64,000 bases of DNA from Achatina immaculata (lineage: Eukaryota; Mollusca; Gastropoda; Stylommatophora; Achatinidae), in assembly GCA_009760885.1 (NCBI GenBank), contig CM019701.1, forward strand, positions 15,830,282 through 15,894,281, given 5' to 3'. Every line of letters starts with the position of its first letter. Within the stretch, counting starts at the first letter, position 1. Under the pieces are notes generated by a model. It did no database searches, had not been told where the DNA came from, and saw only the letters and a list, made by a program, of their open reading frames with translations. Positions 9,929 to 23,800 of the stretch are shown piece by piece. A program made the position numbers and the translations under genes.

Positions 9929-10270
9929 CAAGTCTAAAGTCACTGTTTAAACTCGACTCATATCATATCTCAGGTCAAGCTTCAAGTCAAGTCTAAAGTC
10001 ACTATTTCAAGTCTAATATCATGTCTCAGGTCATGTCTCAAGTCAAGTCAAAAGTCACTGTTTCCAGTATCATATCATGTCTCAGGTCATGTCGCAAGTC
10101 AAGCTAAAGTCTCTATTTGAAGTCTCATAACAAGTCTGAGGTCAAGGCTCGAGTCAAGTCTAAAGAATCTGTTTGAAGTGACATATCATTGTAACTTCAA
10201 ATCATTGCTTTAAGTCTGACGTCCAGTATCAAGTCACTGCTTCAAGACTCAAGTCAAGTCTCAGATCTTT
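9550..10270. repeat. CAAGTCTCAAATC-type minisatellite, longer copy
   Basis: The same array as at 7607-7985, but continuing past the duplication end (9928) with more and more divergent units to about 10270. This is the original, uninterrupted version. Confidence 0.85.
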
Positions 10271-10730
10271 ATATCAAACTGTAAATAAAAAAAACCCACA
10301 GAAAATCACTAATGATTTCATTTACGAGATCAGCATTACTAAAAGTGGTTTATTATGTCCTACATGAAGGCCGATGAGTTGTGAACATGAAGAAAGCCAA
10401 GTCAAATAAATAAAAATAAAACACAAAATGTGCTTTTAAAAAAACCACTTCATTAAGTGTTCTCAGTCATTTATTTATTTTCATTTTACCCAGTGTTATA
10501 ACCTGTTATCTATACAGACCCTGAATAATGAACAGAAAAGGCTGATAATACCTTAGAAAACAGACTGACTTTACAGAGTTATAATCATGTGCCCACTTAT
10601 GAAGATTCAGCAGTCATTTCAGAGAAGAAGTCAATATCTTAAAATCTTAACTACCAACCCTTACTTTTGACTTAAGCGAATTAAATAAATATATAGGTAG
10701 CTCATGTGCAAATCTAAAGCAACCAAGTAT
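10271..10730. other. Unique AT-rich sequence
   Basis: I see no ORF, repeat or RNA gene here. AATAAA-like strings occur near 10282 and 10408 but with no gene to attach them to. Confidence 0.5.
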
Positions 10731-10837
10731 TCCTTTCATGTCACTTAGTGAAGTTTACATTTATCTTTCATCTTTAATGAACAAGACACAATAAGTCTTG
10801 ATGAAATCAGCAACAAGATATTACGCTACTCAGCCCC

Positions 10838-10916
<79 letters not shown>
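10838..10916. repeat. (GATA)n microsatellite
   Basis: About 79 bases of perfect ATAG repeat. The duplicated copy is 4 bases shorter. Confidence 0.98.
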
Positions 10917-11238
10917 TGTTTTAAACTTTCATTTTCTTCAAAACTCATGTATAATTTTTATAAACTGTAAGAACAAGATGATTTTAGGTCCTAGTTACAT
11001 CTACAATACTTGTGTACATGTTATAGACAACACAGAGAAAGTTAACGTATCATGAGACTTATTTCTCAACAAACTAAACTTTACAAGTAACAATGCTTTT
11101 CGTATCTCTTCTGTAGCTGGTTTCTGATGAAATATTCGGTAACTATGTACGTTGTCACCACGAACTAGACAGTTAAGTCTTCATGATTGGAGAAATCTTT
11201 ATTGCTTTCTGCCTTTTGCTAGTCTGACAATCTGTCCA

Positions 11239-11463
11239 TTATGTTCGGCTCCGCCTCTCTGTCATGTTACTAGAAACCCTATGGAGTTGCTCTTTGTTAT
11301 CAATAGATACATTTGAATATGTTTTGTCTGTGGGCAGGGAAACATGGCTACCGTCTTTGTCTTGAGCGGACCAGTCAATATTTTGCTGGCGTTCATGAAA
11401 TTCGTTAATTAAAGCAATATTGAGAACATCTATCCCACTCACCAGCTGTCGCAGTAATATCAT
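11239..11463 (-). other. Unassigned 74-codon ORF
   Basis: The minus strand has an ATG-started frame with normal-looking protein composition (contains LVSGIDVLNIALINEFHERQ and later DKDGSHVSLPTDKTYSNV). An in-frame TAG lies just upstream. I do not recognise it, and there is no promoter, intron or homologue in the window to support it. The same ORF is at 13058-13282, but only because of segmental duplication 3, so this copy is not evidence of selection. It could be part of an exon, part of an old transposon, or chance. Confidence 0.2.
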
Positions 11464-11544
11464 TAGTTTCTTCTTCTATATAACAAGACGGTTTTCTATT
11501 GTCACAGGACACTTTCTCTGAGGGTTCTATCACTTACGTCTCTG

Positions 11545-11965
11545 TGCACGTGAGCGTTGACTTCTTGTAGCAACATTACTCTGTTTCTTTCAGTCTTACA
11601 TTAGCCACGTCTCTGTGTACGTGAGCGTTGATTTCTTGTAAGCAGCATTACTCTGTTTCTTTCAGTCTTACATTAGCCACGTCTCTGTGTACGTGAGCAC
11701 TGACTTCTTGTAGTAACATTACTCTGTTTCTCTCAGTCTTACATTAGCCACGTCTCTGTGTACGTGAGCATTGATTTCTTGTAGCAACATTACTCTGTTT
11801 CTCTCAGCCTTACATTAGCCACGTCTCTGTGTACGTGAGCATTGACTTCTTGTAGCAACATTACTCTGTTTCTCTCAGCCTTACATTAGCCACGTCTCTG
11901 TGTACGTGAGCATTGACTTCTTCAAGCAACATTATTCTGTTTTTCTCAGCCTTACATCGGTTACG
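11545..11965. repeat. 71-bp tandem repeat, about 6 copies
   Basis: The unit contains GCCACGTCTCTGTGTACGTG, then AGCATTGACTTCTTGTAGCA and ACATTACTCTGTTTCTCTCA before GCCTTACATTA. The last copies diverge. It is repeated at 13364-13784 through segmental duplication 3. Confidence 0.9.
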
Positions 11966-12051
11966 TCCTGTACAAACACAGATTTCTTGTACCGGCATAG
12001 CAGTTTTTCTCTGATTGTCTCGTTAGTAATGTCTCTGCTCCTTCTTCAGTT

Positions 12052-12553
12052 ATTGTGATTCTCTATTTACTCTTCAGGCTTCTGTTGTGGTTGTTATTCT
12101 TTATTCATTCTTCAGGCGTCTGCTATGTTTCTTGCTCTCTTTTCCTCGATCAGGCATCTTCAGACTTCCAATATGTTTCTTATTATGTACTCATTCTTCA
12201 GGCTTCTGTTATGTTAGTTACTCCCTTTTCATTCTTAAGGCTTTTGCTATGTTTGTTATTCTCTGTTCATTCTTTAGACTTATGAAATGTTTGTTACTCT
12301 CTTTTCCCTCTTCAAGCTTCTTCTATGTTTGTAACTATCATTTCATCATTCAGGCTTTTGCTACTTCTGTTACTCATAACTTCACACTTTCACTATTTCT
12401 CTTATTATCTTTTCATTCTCCAGACTTTTGCAACTACTGTTACTCTATTCATCAGACTTCTGCTATGTTTGTTGCTCTCTTTTGGTTCTTTATTCATCCA
12501 CTATATTTCTTATTAATTTTTCATTCTTCATGTTTCTGCTATGGTTGGTATTG
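12052..12553. repeat. 38-bp array, short piece inside duplication 3 copy A
   Basis: This is the left edge of the 38-bp array, cut off at 12553 by the restart of the duplicated unit. Units are degenerate: CTTCTGCTATGTTTGTTACT followed by CTCTTTTCATTCTTCAGG is the consensus. Confidence 0.9.
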
Positions 12554-12660
12554 TCCTTTCATGTCACTTAGTGAAGTTTACATTTATCTTTCATCTTTAA
12601 TGAACAAGACACAATAAGTCTTGATGAAATCAGCAACAAGATATTACGCTACTCAGCCCC

Positions 12661-12735
<75 letters not shown>
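12661..12735. repeat. (GATA)n microsatellite, duplicated copy
   Basis: About 75 bases of perfect ATAG repeat, one unit shorter than at 10838-10916. Confidence 0.98.
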
Positions 12736-13363
12736 TGTTTTAAACTTTCATTTTCTTCAAAACTCATGTATAATTTTTATAAACTGTAAGAACAAGATGA
12801 TTTTAGGTCCTAGTTACATCTACAATACTTGTGTACATGTTATAGACAACACAGAGAAAGTTAACGTATCATGAGACTTATTTCTCAACAAACTAAACTT
12901 TACAAGTAACAATGCTTTTCGTATCTCTTCTGTAGCTGGTTTCTGATGAAATATTCGGTAACTATGTACGTTGTCACCACGAACTAGACAGTTAAGTCTT
13001 CATGATTGGAGAAATCTTTATTGCTTTCTGCCTTTTGCTAGTCTGACAATCTGTCCATTATGTTCGGCTCCGCCTCTCTGTCATGTTACTAGAAACCCTA
13101 TGGAGTTGCTCTTTGTTATCAATAGATACATTTGAATATGTTTTGTCTGTGGGCAGGGAAACATGGCTACCGTCTTTGTCTTGAGCGGACCAGTCAATAT
13201 TTTGCTGGCGTTCATGAAATTCGTTAATTAAAGCAATATTGAGAACATCTATCCCACTCACCAGCTGTCGCAGTAATATCATTAGTTTCTTCTTCTATAT
13301 AACAAGACGGTTTTCTATTGTCACAGGACACTTTCTCTGAGGGTTCTATCACTTACGTCTCTG

Positions 13364-13784
13364 TGCACGTGAGCGTTGACTTCTTGTAGCAACATTACTC
13401 TGTTTCTTTCAGTCTTACATTAGCCACGTCTCTGTGTACGTGAGCGTTGATTTCTTGTAAGCAGCATTACTCTGTTTCTTTCAGTCTTACATTAGCCACG
13501 TCTCTGTGTACGTGAGCACTGACTTCTTGTAGTAACATTACTCTGTTTCTCTCAGTCTTACATTAGCCACGTCTCTGTGTACGTGAGCATTGATTTCTTG
13601 TAGCAACATTACTCTGTTTCTCTCAGCCTTACATTAGCCACGTCTCTGTGTACGTGAGCATTAACTTCTTGTAGCAACATTACTCTGTTTCTCTCAGCCT
13701 TACATTAGCCACGTCTCTGTGTACGTGAGCATTGACTTCTTCAAGCAACATTATTCTGTTTTTCTCAGCCTTACATCGGTTACG
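13364..13784. repeat. 71-bp tandem repeat, duplicated copy
   Basis: This is the segmental duplication 3 copy of the array at 11545-11965, with the single GCATTAAC variant near 13668. Confidence 0.9.
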
Positions 13785-15599
13785 TCCTGTACAAACACAG
13801 ATTTCTTGTACCGGCATAGCAGTTTTTCTCTGATTGTCTCGTTAGTAATGTCTCTGCTCCTTCTTCAGTTATTGTGATTCTCTATTTACTCTTCAGGCTT
13901 CTGTTGTGGTTGTTATTCTTTATTCATTCTTCAGGCGTCTGCTATGTTTCTTGCTCTCTTTTCCTCGATCAGGCATCTTCAGACTTCCAATATGTTTCTT
14001 ATTATGTACTCATTCTTCAGGCTTCTGTTATGTTAGTTACTCCCTTTTCATTCTTAAGGCTTTTGCTATGTTTGTTATTCTCTGTTCATTCTTTAGACTT
14101 ATGAAATGTTTGTTACTCTCTTTTCCCTCTTCAAGCTTCTTCTATGTTTGTAACTATCATTTCATCATTCAGGCTTTTGCTACTTCTGTTACTCATAACT
14201 TCACACTTTCACTATTTCTCTTATTATCTTTTCATTCTCCAGACTTTTGCAACTACTGTTACTCTATTCATCAGACTTCTGCTATGTTTGTTGCTCTCTT
14301 TTGGTTCTTTATTCATCCACTATATTTCTTATTAATTTTTCATTCTTCATGTTTCTGCTATGGTTGGTATTGTCCTTTCATTCTTAAGGATTTTAGTTAT
14401 GCTTGTTACTCTCTTTTCATTCCTCAGATTTTTGCTATGTCTGCTAATCTCTTGTCATTTTAAACACTTCTGCTTTGTTTATTACTCTCTTTTAATTATT
14501 CAGGCTACTTCTAAGTTTGTTACTCTCTTTTCATTATTCAGGCTTTTGCTATGTTTGTTACTCTCTTTTCATTCCTCAGGCTTCATACTTGTTCTTCAGG
14601 CTTCAGCTATGTTTCTTACTCTCTTTATAATCTTCAGGCTTCATCAGATTTCCACTATGTTTGTTACTCTCTTTTTATTCTTCAGGTTTCTACTATGTTT
14701 GTTACTCTCTTTTCATTCTTCAGGTTTCTACTATGTTTGTTACTCTCTTTTCATTCTTCAGGTTTCTACTATGTTTGTTACTTTCTTTTCATTCTTCATG
14801 CTATTACTATGTTTGTACTCTCTTTTCATTCTTCAAGCTATTGTTATGTTTGTACTCTCTTTTCATTCTTCAAGCTTTTGCTATGTTTGTTACTCCCTTT
14901 TCATTCTTCAGGATCATATTATTTTTGTTACTCTCTTTACATTCTTCAGGCGTTTACTATGTTTGTTACTATCTTTTCATTATTTAGGTTTTGCTACTTC
15001 TGTTACTCTTTTCTTCAGTCTTCTTTATGTTTGTTACTCTCTTTTCATTCTTCTTTCTTCTACTATGTCTATTACTCTCTTTTCATTTTTCAGGCTTCTG
15101 CTATGTTTATTAATCTGTTTTCATTCATCAGGCTTCTTCAGACTTCCACTATGCTTGTTACTATCTTTTCATTCTTCATGTTTTGTTACTGCTGTTACTT
15201 TTTTCTTCAGACTTTCAATATGTTTCTTACAATCTTTTCATTCTTCGGGCTTTAGCTACATGTTTTACTCATTTCTTCAGATTTCTACTATGTTTGTTAC
15301 TTTGTTTTCTTTCTTCAGGATTCTTCTTTGTCTGCCACTCTGTTTTCATTCTTCAGATTTCTGCTATGTTTGTTACTCTGTTTTCATTCTTCAGCCTATA
15401 GCTATGTTTTTTACCATCTTTTCATTCTTTAGGCTTATGCTATGTTAATCACAATATTTTCATACTATAATCTTGTGCTTTTTTTTGTTATTATGTTTTC
15501 ATTCTTTAGGATTCTACTATTTTTGTTACTCTCTTTACATTCTTCAGAATTATTCAGACTTTTACTATGTTTGTTACTCTCTTTTTATTCTTCAAGTTT

Positions 15600-18500
15600 C
15601 TGCTATATTTGTAAGTCTCTTGATTTTCACACTTCTGCTATGTTTGATGCTGACTTTTCATTCTTCAGGCTTCTGCTGTCTGTTACTCTCTTGTTATTTT
15701 CAGGCTTTTGCTATGTTTGTTACTCTCTTGTCATTTTTCAAGAATCTCCTATGGTTGTTACTGTCTTCTCATTCTTGAGATTTTTTCTATGGTAATTACT
15801 CTGTTTTAATTCTTCAGATTTCTGCTATGTTTGTTAATGTCTTTTCATTCTGTATGCTTTTGCTACTTCTGTTATTCTTTTCTTCAGTCTTCTTCTATGT
15901 TTGTTACACTCTTTTCATCCTTCAGGCTTCTGCTATTTTTTTACTCTCTTTTTACTCTTTATGCTTCTGCTATGTTTGTTATTCTCTTTTTTTCCTCCAG
16001 GCCTCTTCTATTTTAGATACTCTCTACTCTTTCTTCAGGCTTCTGTGATGATTGTTACTCTCTTTTTATTCGTCTGACTTCTGCTATGATTGTTACTCTC
16101 TTTTCATTCTTCAAACTTCTTCTATATTTGTAACTATCAGTTCATTATTCAGGCTTTTGCTACTTCTGTTATTCATAACTTCACACTTCCAGGATTTATC
16201 TTAATATCTTTTCATTCTCCTGACCATTACAACTTCTGTTATTCTAGTCTTCAAACTTCTGCTATGTTTGTTGCTCTCTTTTGGTTCTTTATTCCTCCAC
16301 TATATTTCTTATTAATTTTTCATTCTTCTAACCTTTTATCTTTTTTTCTCTATTTTTATTCTTCAGATTTCTCCTATGTTTGGTACTGTCCTTTCATTCT
16401 TAAGGAGTTTGTTATGTTTGTTACTCTATTTATATTCTTCATACTTCTGCTATGTTTATTACAATTTTTTCTTATCCAGGCATCTTCTATGTTAGGTACT
16501 CTCTTTTCATTCTTCAGGCTTGTGCTATGTTTGTTACTCTCTTTTCATTCTTCATGCTTGTGCTATGTTTGTTACTCTCTTTTCATTCTTCAGGCTTGTG
16601 CTATGTTTGTTACTCTCTTTTCATTCTTCATGCTTGTGCTATGTTTGTTACTCTCTTGTTATTCTTCATACTTTTCATACTTTAGTCTTGTAATATTTTG
16701 TTATGTTTTCATTCTTCAGGCTTCTACTATTTTTGTTACTCTCTTTACATTCTTACAGGTTCTTCAGGCTTCCAATATGTTTGTTATTCTCTGTTTATTC
16801 TTCAGACTATTGCTATGTTTGTTACTCTCTTTTCCTTCTTCAAACTTCTTCTATGTTTGTAACTATCATTTCATTATTCAGGTTTCTGCTACTTCTGTTA
16901 CTAATATCTTCACAATTCCACTATTTTTCTTATTATCTTTTCATTCTCCAGACTTTTGAAACTTCTGTTACTCTATTCTTCAGACTTCTGCTATGTTTGT
17001 TTCTCTCTTTTGATTCTTTATTCCTCCACCATTTTTCTTATTTAATTTTCATTCTTCTGACCTTCTGTCTTTGTTTCTCTATTTCCAATCTTCTGGTTTC
17101 TGATTTTGTTATGTTTGTTACTCTGTTTTCATTCTTCAAATTTCAGCTATGTTAGATACTCTGTTTCCATTACCAAGTCCTCTGTTATGTTGTTACTCTC
17201 CTTTCATTCTTCTGGCTAATACTATGTTTGTTACTCTCTTTTAATTCTTCAGACTTTGCTATATTTGGTACTCTCTTTTCATTCTTCATGCTAGTGCTAT
17301 GTTTGTTTCTATCTTTTAATACTTCAGGCTTCTGCTATCTTTTGTACTCTCTTTTCATTCCTCAATCTTGAGCTGTAATAGTAAGTTTTCTTTTATTCTT
17401 AAGACTCCTGCTATGTTTTTTACTTTCTTTTCATTCTTCAGACTCCTGCTATATTTGTTACTCTCTTTACATTCTTCAGGCTTTTACTATGTTTGTTACT
17501 ATCTTTTATTCTTTAGGATTTTTCTACTTCTGTTAATCTTTTCTTCAGTCTTCTCTATGTTTGTTACTCCCTTTTCGTTCTTCAGTCTTCTACTATGTTT
17601 ATTACTCACTTTTCATTTTTCAGGCTTATGCTACGTTTGTTACTGTCTTTATCTTCTTCAGGCATCTTCTATGTATTTGCTCTCGTATCCTCGGTCAGGC
17701 ATCTTCAGACTTCTACCTTGTGTCTTATTATCTTTTAATTCACCAGGCTTCTGTTATGTTTGTTACTCTGTTTTCATTCTTCAGACTCCTGCTATATTTG
17801 TAAGTCTCTTGATTTTCACACTTCTGCTATGTTTGATGCTGACTTTTCATTCTTCAGGCTTCTGCTGTCTGTTACTCTCTTGTTATTTTCAGGCTTTTGC
17901 TATGTTTGTTACTCTCTTGTCATTTTTCAAGAATCTCCTATGGTTGTTACTGTCTTCTCATTCTTGAGATTTTTTCTATGGTAATTACTCTGTTTTAATT
18001 CTTCAGATTTCTGCTATGTTTGTTAATGTCTTTTCATTCTGTATGCTTTTGCTACTTCTGTTATTCTTTTCTTCAGTCTTCTTCTATGTTTGTTACACTC
18101 TTTTCATCCTTCAGGCTTCTGCTATGTTTTTTACTCTCTTTTTACTCTTTATGCTTCTGCTATGTTTGTTATTCTCTTTTTTTCCTCCAGGCCTCTTCTA
18201 TTTTAGATACTCTCTACTCTTTCTTCAGGCTTCTGTGATGATTGTTACTCTCTTTTTATTCGTCTGACTTCTGCTATGTTTGTTACTCTCTTTTCCTTCT
18301 TCAAACTTCTTCTATGTTTGTAACTATCATTTCATTATTCAGGCTTTTGCTACTTCTGTTATTCATAACTTCACACTTCCAGGATTTATCTTAATATCTT
18401 TTCATTCTCCAGACTTTTGAAACTTCTGTTACTCTATTCTTCAGACTTCTGCTATGTTTGTTTCTCTCTTTTGATTCTTTATTCCTCCACCATTTTTCTT

Positions 18501-20400
18501 ATTTAATTTTCATTCTTCTGACCTTCTGTCTTTGTTTCTCTATTTCCAATCTTCTGGTTTCTGATTTTGTTATGTTTGTTACTCTGTTTTCATTCTTCAA
18601 ATTTCAGCTATGTTAGATACTCTGTTTCCATTACCAAGTCCTCTGTTATGTTGTTACTCTCCTTTCATTCTTCTGGCTAATACTATGTTTGTTACTCTCT
18701 TTTAATTCTTCAGACTTTGCTATATTTGGTACTCTCTTTTCATTCTTCATGCTAGTGCTATGTTTGTTACTATCTTTTCATTCTTTAGGATTCTACTATT
18801 TTTGTTACTCTCTTTACATTCTTCATACTTTTCATACTTTAGTCTTGTAATATTTTGTTATGTTTGTTACTCTCTTTTCATTCTTCAGACTCCTGCTATG
18901 TTTTTTACTTTCTTTTCATTCTTCATGCTTCTGCTATATTTGTTACTCTCTTTACATTCTTCAGGCTTTTACTATGTTTGTTACTATCTTTTCATTCTTT
19001 AGGATTTTTCTACTTCTGTTAATCTTTTCTTCAGTCTTCTACTATGTTTGTTACTCCCTTTTCGTTCTTCAGACTTCTGCTATGATTGTTACTCTCTTTT
19101 CATTCTTCAAACTTCTTCTATATTTGTAACTATCAGTTCATTATTCAGGCTTTTGCTACTTCTGTTATTCATAACTTCACACTTCCAGGATTTATCTTAA
19201 TATCTTTTCATTCTCCTGACCATTACAACTTCTGTTATTCTAGTCTTCAAACTTCTGCTATGTTTGTTGCTCTCTTTTGGTTCTTTATTCCTCCACTATA
19301 TTTCTTATTAATTTTTCATTCTTCTAACCTTTTATCTTTTTTTCTCTATTTTTATTCTTCAGATTTCTCCTATGTTTGGTACTGTCCTTTCATTCTTAAG
19401 GAGTTTGTTATGTTTGTTACTCTATTTATATTCTTCATACTTCTGCTATGTTTATTACAATTTTTTCTTATCCAGGCATCTTCTATGTTAGGTACTCTCT
19501 TTTCATTCTTCAGGCTTGTGCTATGTTTGTTACTCTCTTTTCATTCTTCATGCTTGTGCTATGTTTGTTACTCTCTTTTCATTCTTCAGGCTTGTGCTAT
19601 GTTTGTTACTCTCTTTTCATTCTTCATGCTTGTGCTATGTTTGTTACTCTCTTGTTATTCTTCATACTTTTCATACTTTAGTCTTGTAATATTTTGTTAT
19701 GTTTTCATTCTTCAGGCTTCTACTATTTTTGTTACTCTCTTTACATTCTTACAGGTTCTTCAGGCTTCCAATATGTTTGTTATTCTCTGTTTATTCTTCA
19801 GACTATTGCTATGTTTGTTACTCTCTTTTCCTTCTTCAAACTTCTTCTATGTTTGTAACTATCATTTCATTATTCAGGTTTCTGCTACTTCTGTTACTAA
19901 TATCTTCACAATTCCACTATTTTTCTTATTATCTTTTCATTCTCCAGACTTTTGAAACTTCTGTTACTCTATTCTTCAGACTTCTGCTATGTTTGTTTCT
20001 CTCTTTTGATTCTTTATTCCTCCACCATTTTTCTTATTTAATTTTCATTCTTCTGACCTTCTGTCTTTGTTTCTCTATTTCCAATCTTCTGGTTTCTGAT
20101 TTTGTTATGTTTGTTACTCTGTTTTCATTCTTCAAATTTCAGCTATGTTAGATACTCTGTTTCCATTACCAAGTCCTCTGTTATGTTGTTACTCTCCTTT
20201 CATTCTTCTGGCTAATACTATGTTTGTTACTCTCTTTTAATTCTTCAGACTTTGCTATATTTGGTACTCTCTTTTCATTCTTCATGCTAGTGCTATGTTT
20301 GTTTCTATCTTTTAATACTTCAGGCTTCTGCTATCTTTTGTACTCTCTTTTCATTCCTCAATCTTGAGCTGTAATAGTAAGTTTTCTTTTATTCTTAAGA
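15600..20400. repeat. Higher-order duplications inside the 38-bp array, left block
   Basis: Long near-identical blocks recur at distinct offsets. About 15600-16090 matches 17790-18280 (offset 2189). About 16085-17400 matches 19081-20400 (offset 2996). About 16930-17290 matches 18400-18760 (offset 1461). The blocks contain rare landmark variants (for example TTCTGGTTTCTGATTTTG at 17091, 18552 and 20087), so they are not chance matches between similar units. The nested pattern implies several rounds of unequal exchange. Confidence 0.85.
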
Positions 20401-20829
20401 CTACTGCTATGTTTGTTACTATCTTTTCATTCTTCAGGCTTCTGCTATGTTTGTTACTCCCTTTTCGTTCTTCAGTCTTCTTATATGTTTATTACTCTCT
20501 TTTCATTCCTTAGACTTCTGCTATGTTTATTACTGTATTTTCATTCTTCATGCTTGTGCTATGTTTGTTACTCTCTTTTCATTTTTCAGGCTTATGCTAC
20601 GTTTGTTACTGTCTTTACATTCTTCATACTTCTACCTTGTGTCTTATTATCTTTTCATTCTTCTGGCTAATACTATGTTTGTTAATGTCTTTTCATTCTT
20701 CATGCTTCTACTATGTTTATTACTTTGTTTTCATTCTCCAGACTTTTGAAACTTCTGTTACTCTTTTCTACAGGATTCTTCTATGTTAGATACTCTATTC
20801 ATATGTCTTCTGCTATGTTGTTACTCTCT

Positions 20830-23800
20830 TTTCATTCTACGAGTTTCTGTTACACTTTTTACTCTCTTTTTTTTTTTTTCTTTTTTCATCTGCTATATTT
20901 GTTAGTCTCTTTTTATTCTTCATACTTCTGCTATGTTTGTACTCTCTTTTCATTCCTCATTCTTTTGGTATTTTTATTACTCTCTTGTTATTTTTCAAAA
21001 GTGTCATATGTGTGTTACTCTCTTTTCATTCTTCAGGCTTTTGCTATGTTTGTTACTCTCTTTTCATTCTTCAGATGTCTTCTATGTTTGTTACTCTTTT
21101 CATTCTTCAGGCTTCTACTATATTTGTTAATATCTTTTCACTCTTCATACTTTTGCTACTTCTGTTACTGTTTTCTTCAGTCTTCTTCTATGTTTGTTAC
21201 ACTCTTTTCATTCTTCAGGTTTCTGCTATATTTTTTACTATCTTTTCAGTTTTCAGGTTTTTACTATGTTTGTTAATGTCTTTTCATTCTTCAGGATTTT
21301 GTTATGTTTTCATTCTTCATGCTAGTGCTATGTTTGTTACTATCATTTCATTCTCTAGGATTCTTCTATGTTAGGTACTCTATTTTCATTCTTCAGGCTT
21401 GTGCTATGTTTGATACTCTCTTTTCATTCTTCAGCTTTTGCTACTTCAGTTACTCTTTTCTACAGGATTCTTCTAACATTTGTAACTCTCTATTTATTCT
21501 TCTGACGTTTGCTATAGCTATTACTCTCTTTTCATTCTTCAGGCTTTTGCTATGTTTGTTACTGTCTTTACATTCTTACAGGTTCTTCAGGCTTCTGCTA
21601 TGTTTTTTACTCTATTTACATTCTTCTGACTTCTTCAGACTTCTGCTATGTGTGATACATCTTTTCCTTCTTCATGCTTCTACTATGTATGTTATTCTCT
21701 GTTCATTCTTCAGACTTATGCTATGTTTGTTACTCTCTTTTCATTCTTCAAGCTTCTTGTATGATTGTAACAATCATTTCATTATTCAGGCTTTTACTAC
21801 TTCTGTTACTCATATCTTCACACTTCCATTTTTGTTCTTATTATCTTTCATTCTCTAGACTTGTAAAACTTCTGTTACTCTATTCTTCAGACTTGTGATA
21901 TGTTTGTTGCTCTCTTTTGATTCTTTATTCTTTCACTGTTTTTCTTATTAATTTTTCATTCTTCTGACCTTCTATTTTTGTTTCTTTATTTTCATTCTTA
22001 AGGTTTCTGCTATGTTTGGTATTGTCCTTTCATTCTTCAGGATTTTGTTATGTTTATTACTTTGTTTTCATTCTCCAGTTTTTGGCTATGTTAGATACTC
22101 TATTCATATGTCTTCTGCTATGTTTGTTACTCTCTTTTCATTCTGCAGACTTCTACTATGTTTGGTACTCTCTTTTCATTCCTCAATCTTGAGCTGTAAT
22201 AGTAAGTTTTCTTTTATTCTTAAGACTCCTGCTATGTTTTTTACTCTCTTTTTATTCTGTAGCCTTCTGCTATGTTCCCTACTGTCGTTTTATTCTTCAG
22301 GCTCCTGTTATGTTTTTTACTCTCTTTTCATTCTTTAGATTTCAGCTATGTTTGTTACTCTCTCTATACATTCTTCATACTTCTGCTATGTTTGTTACTC
22401 TTTTCATTCTTCACGCTATTGCTATGTTTGTTTCACTATTTTAATTCTTCAGGCTTTTGCTATGTTTTTTACTTTCTTTTCATTCTTCAGGCTTCTGCTA
22501 TGTTTATTACTGTATTTTCATTCTTAAGGTTTCTGCTACTTCTGTTATTCTAGTCTTCAAACTTCTGCTATGTTGTTACTCTCTTTTCATTCTTCAGGCT
22601 TCTACTATATTTGTTACTCTCTTTTCATTCTTCAAGCTATTGTTATGTTTGTTACTATCATTTCATTCTCTAGGATTCTTCTATGTTTGGTACTCCATTT
22701 TCATTCTACAGTATTCTGCTATTTTTGTTATTCTCTTTACATTCTTCAGGCTTTTACCATGTTTGTTACTATCTTTTCATTCTTTATGCTTTTGCTACTT
22801 CTGTTACTCTTTTCTTCAGTCTTCTTCTGTATTTTTTACTCTCTTTTCATTCTTCAGTCTCCTACTATATTTATTATTCTCTTTTCATTTTTCAGGCTTC
22901 TGCTACGTTTGGTATTGTCTTTTCCTTCTTTAGGCTTCTTCTTTGTTTGTTAGTCTCTTTTCATTCTTCAGGCTTCTTCTATGTTTGTTGTTCTTTTATC
23001 TTCGATAAGGCATCTTCATACTTCTACCTTGTTTCTTATTATCTTTTAATTCTTCAGCCCTCTGTTATGTTTTTTAATCTTTTTTCATTCTTCAGACTTC
23101 TGCTGTATTTGGTACCATCTTTTCATTCTTTCGGCTTTTGCTATCTCTTTTACTTTTTTCTTCAGACTTTAATATGTTTCTTACAATCTTTTCATTCTTT
23201 GGGCTTTAGTTACATGTTTTATTCATTTCTTCAGATTTCTGCTATGTTTGTTAATCTGTTTTCATTCTTCAGGATTCTTCTTTGTTTGTTACTCTGTTTT
23301 CATCCTTCAGACTTCTGCTATGTTTGTTACTATATTTTCATTCCTCAGACTTATGCTATGTTTGTTACACTCTTTTCATTCTGTATGCTTTTGCTACTTC
23401 TGTAACTTTTTTCTTCATACTTACAATGTGTTTCTTACAATCTTTTCATTCTTCAGGCTTCTACTATGTTTGTTACTATCTTTTCATTCTTCAATCTTTT
23501 GCTACTGCTGTTACTCTTTTCTTCAGTCTTCTTATATGTTTGTTACTCTCTTTTTATTCTTCAGGCTTCTGCTATGTTTGTTACTCTCTTTTCATTCTTC
23601 AGGCTTCTGCTATGTTTGTTACTCTCTTTTCATTCTTCAGGCTTCTGCTATTTTTGTTACTCTCTTGTCATTTTTCAAGAGACTCCTATGTTTGTTACTC
23701 TCTTCTCATTCTTCAGGCTTTTGCTATGTTTGTTATTCTCTTTTCATTCCTTAGACTTCTGCTATGTTTGTTATTCTATTCTCATTCTTCAGGCTTCTAC

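Larger units (their letters stand above)
10731..12553. repeat. Tandem segmental duplication 3, copy A
   Basis: Bases 10731-12553 are repeated at 12554-14372. The breakpoints share nine bases, TCCTTTCAT (10731 and 14373). The offset is 1823 at the left end and 1819 after the GATA microsatellite, because copy B has one tetranucleotide fewer. I found one substitution: GCATTGAC in copy A against GCATTAAC near 13668. The unit covers unique DNA, a GATA microsatellite, a 71-bp repeat and the first half kilobase of the 38-bp array. Confidence 0.95.
12554..14372. repeat. Tandem segmental duplication 3, copy B
   Basis: This is the second copy of 10731-12553. It leads directly into the main body of the 38-bp array. 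Confidence 0.95.

Noticed and set aside
14360..15448. Long Leu/Phe/Ser-rich ORFs (up to 362 codons) that look like multi-pass membrane proteins, here and throughout 12.0-28.9 kb.
   Set aside because: They are read-through of a 38-bp repeat that has no stop in any forward frame. All three frames give the same kind of protein, and block offsets follow the repeat, not codons.
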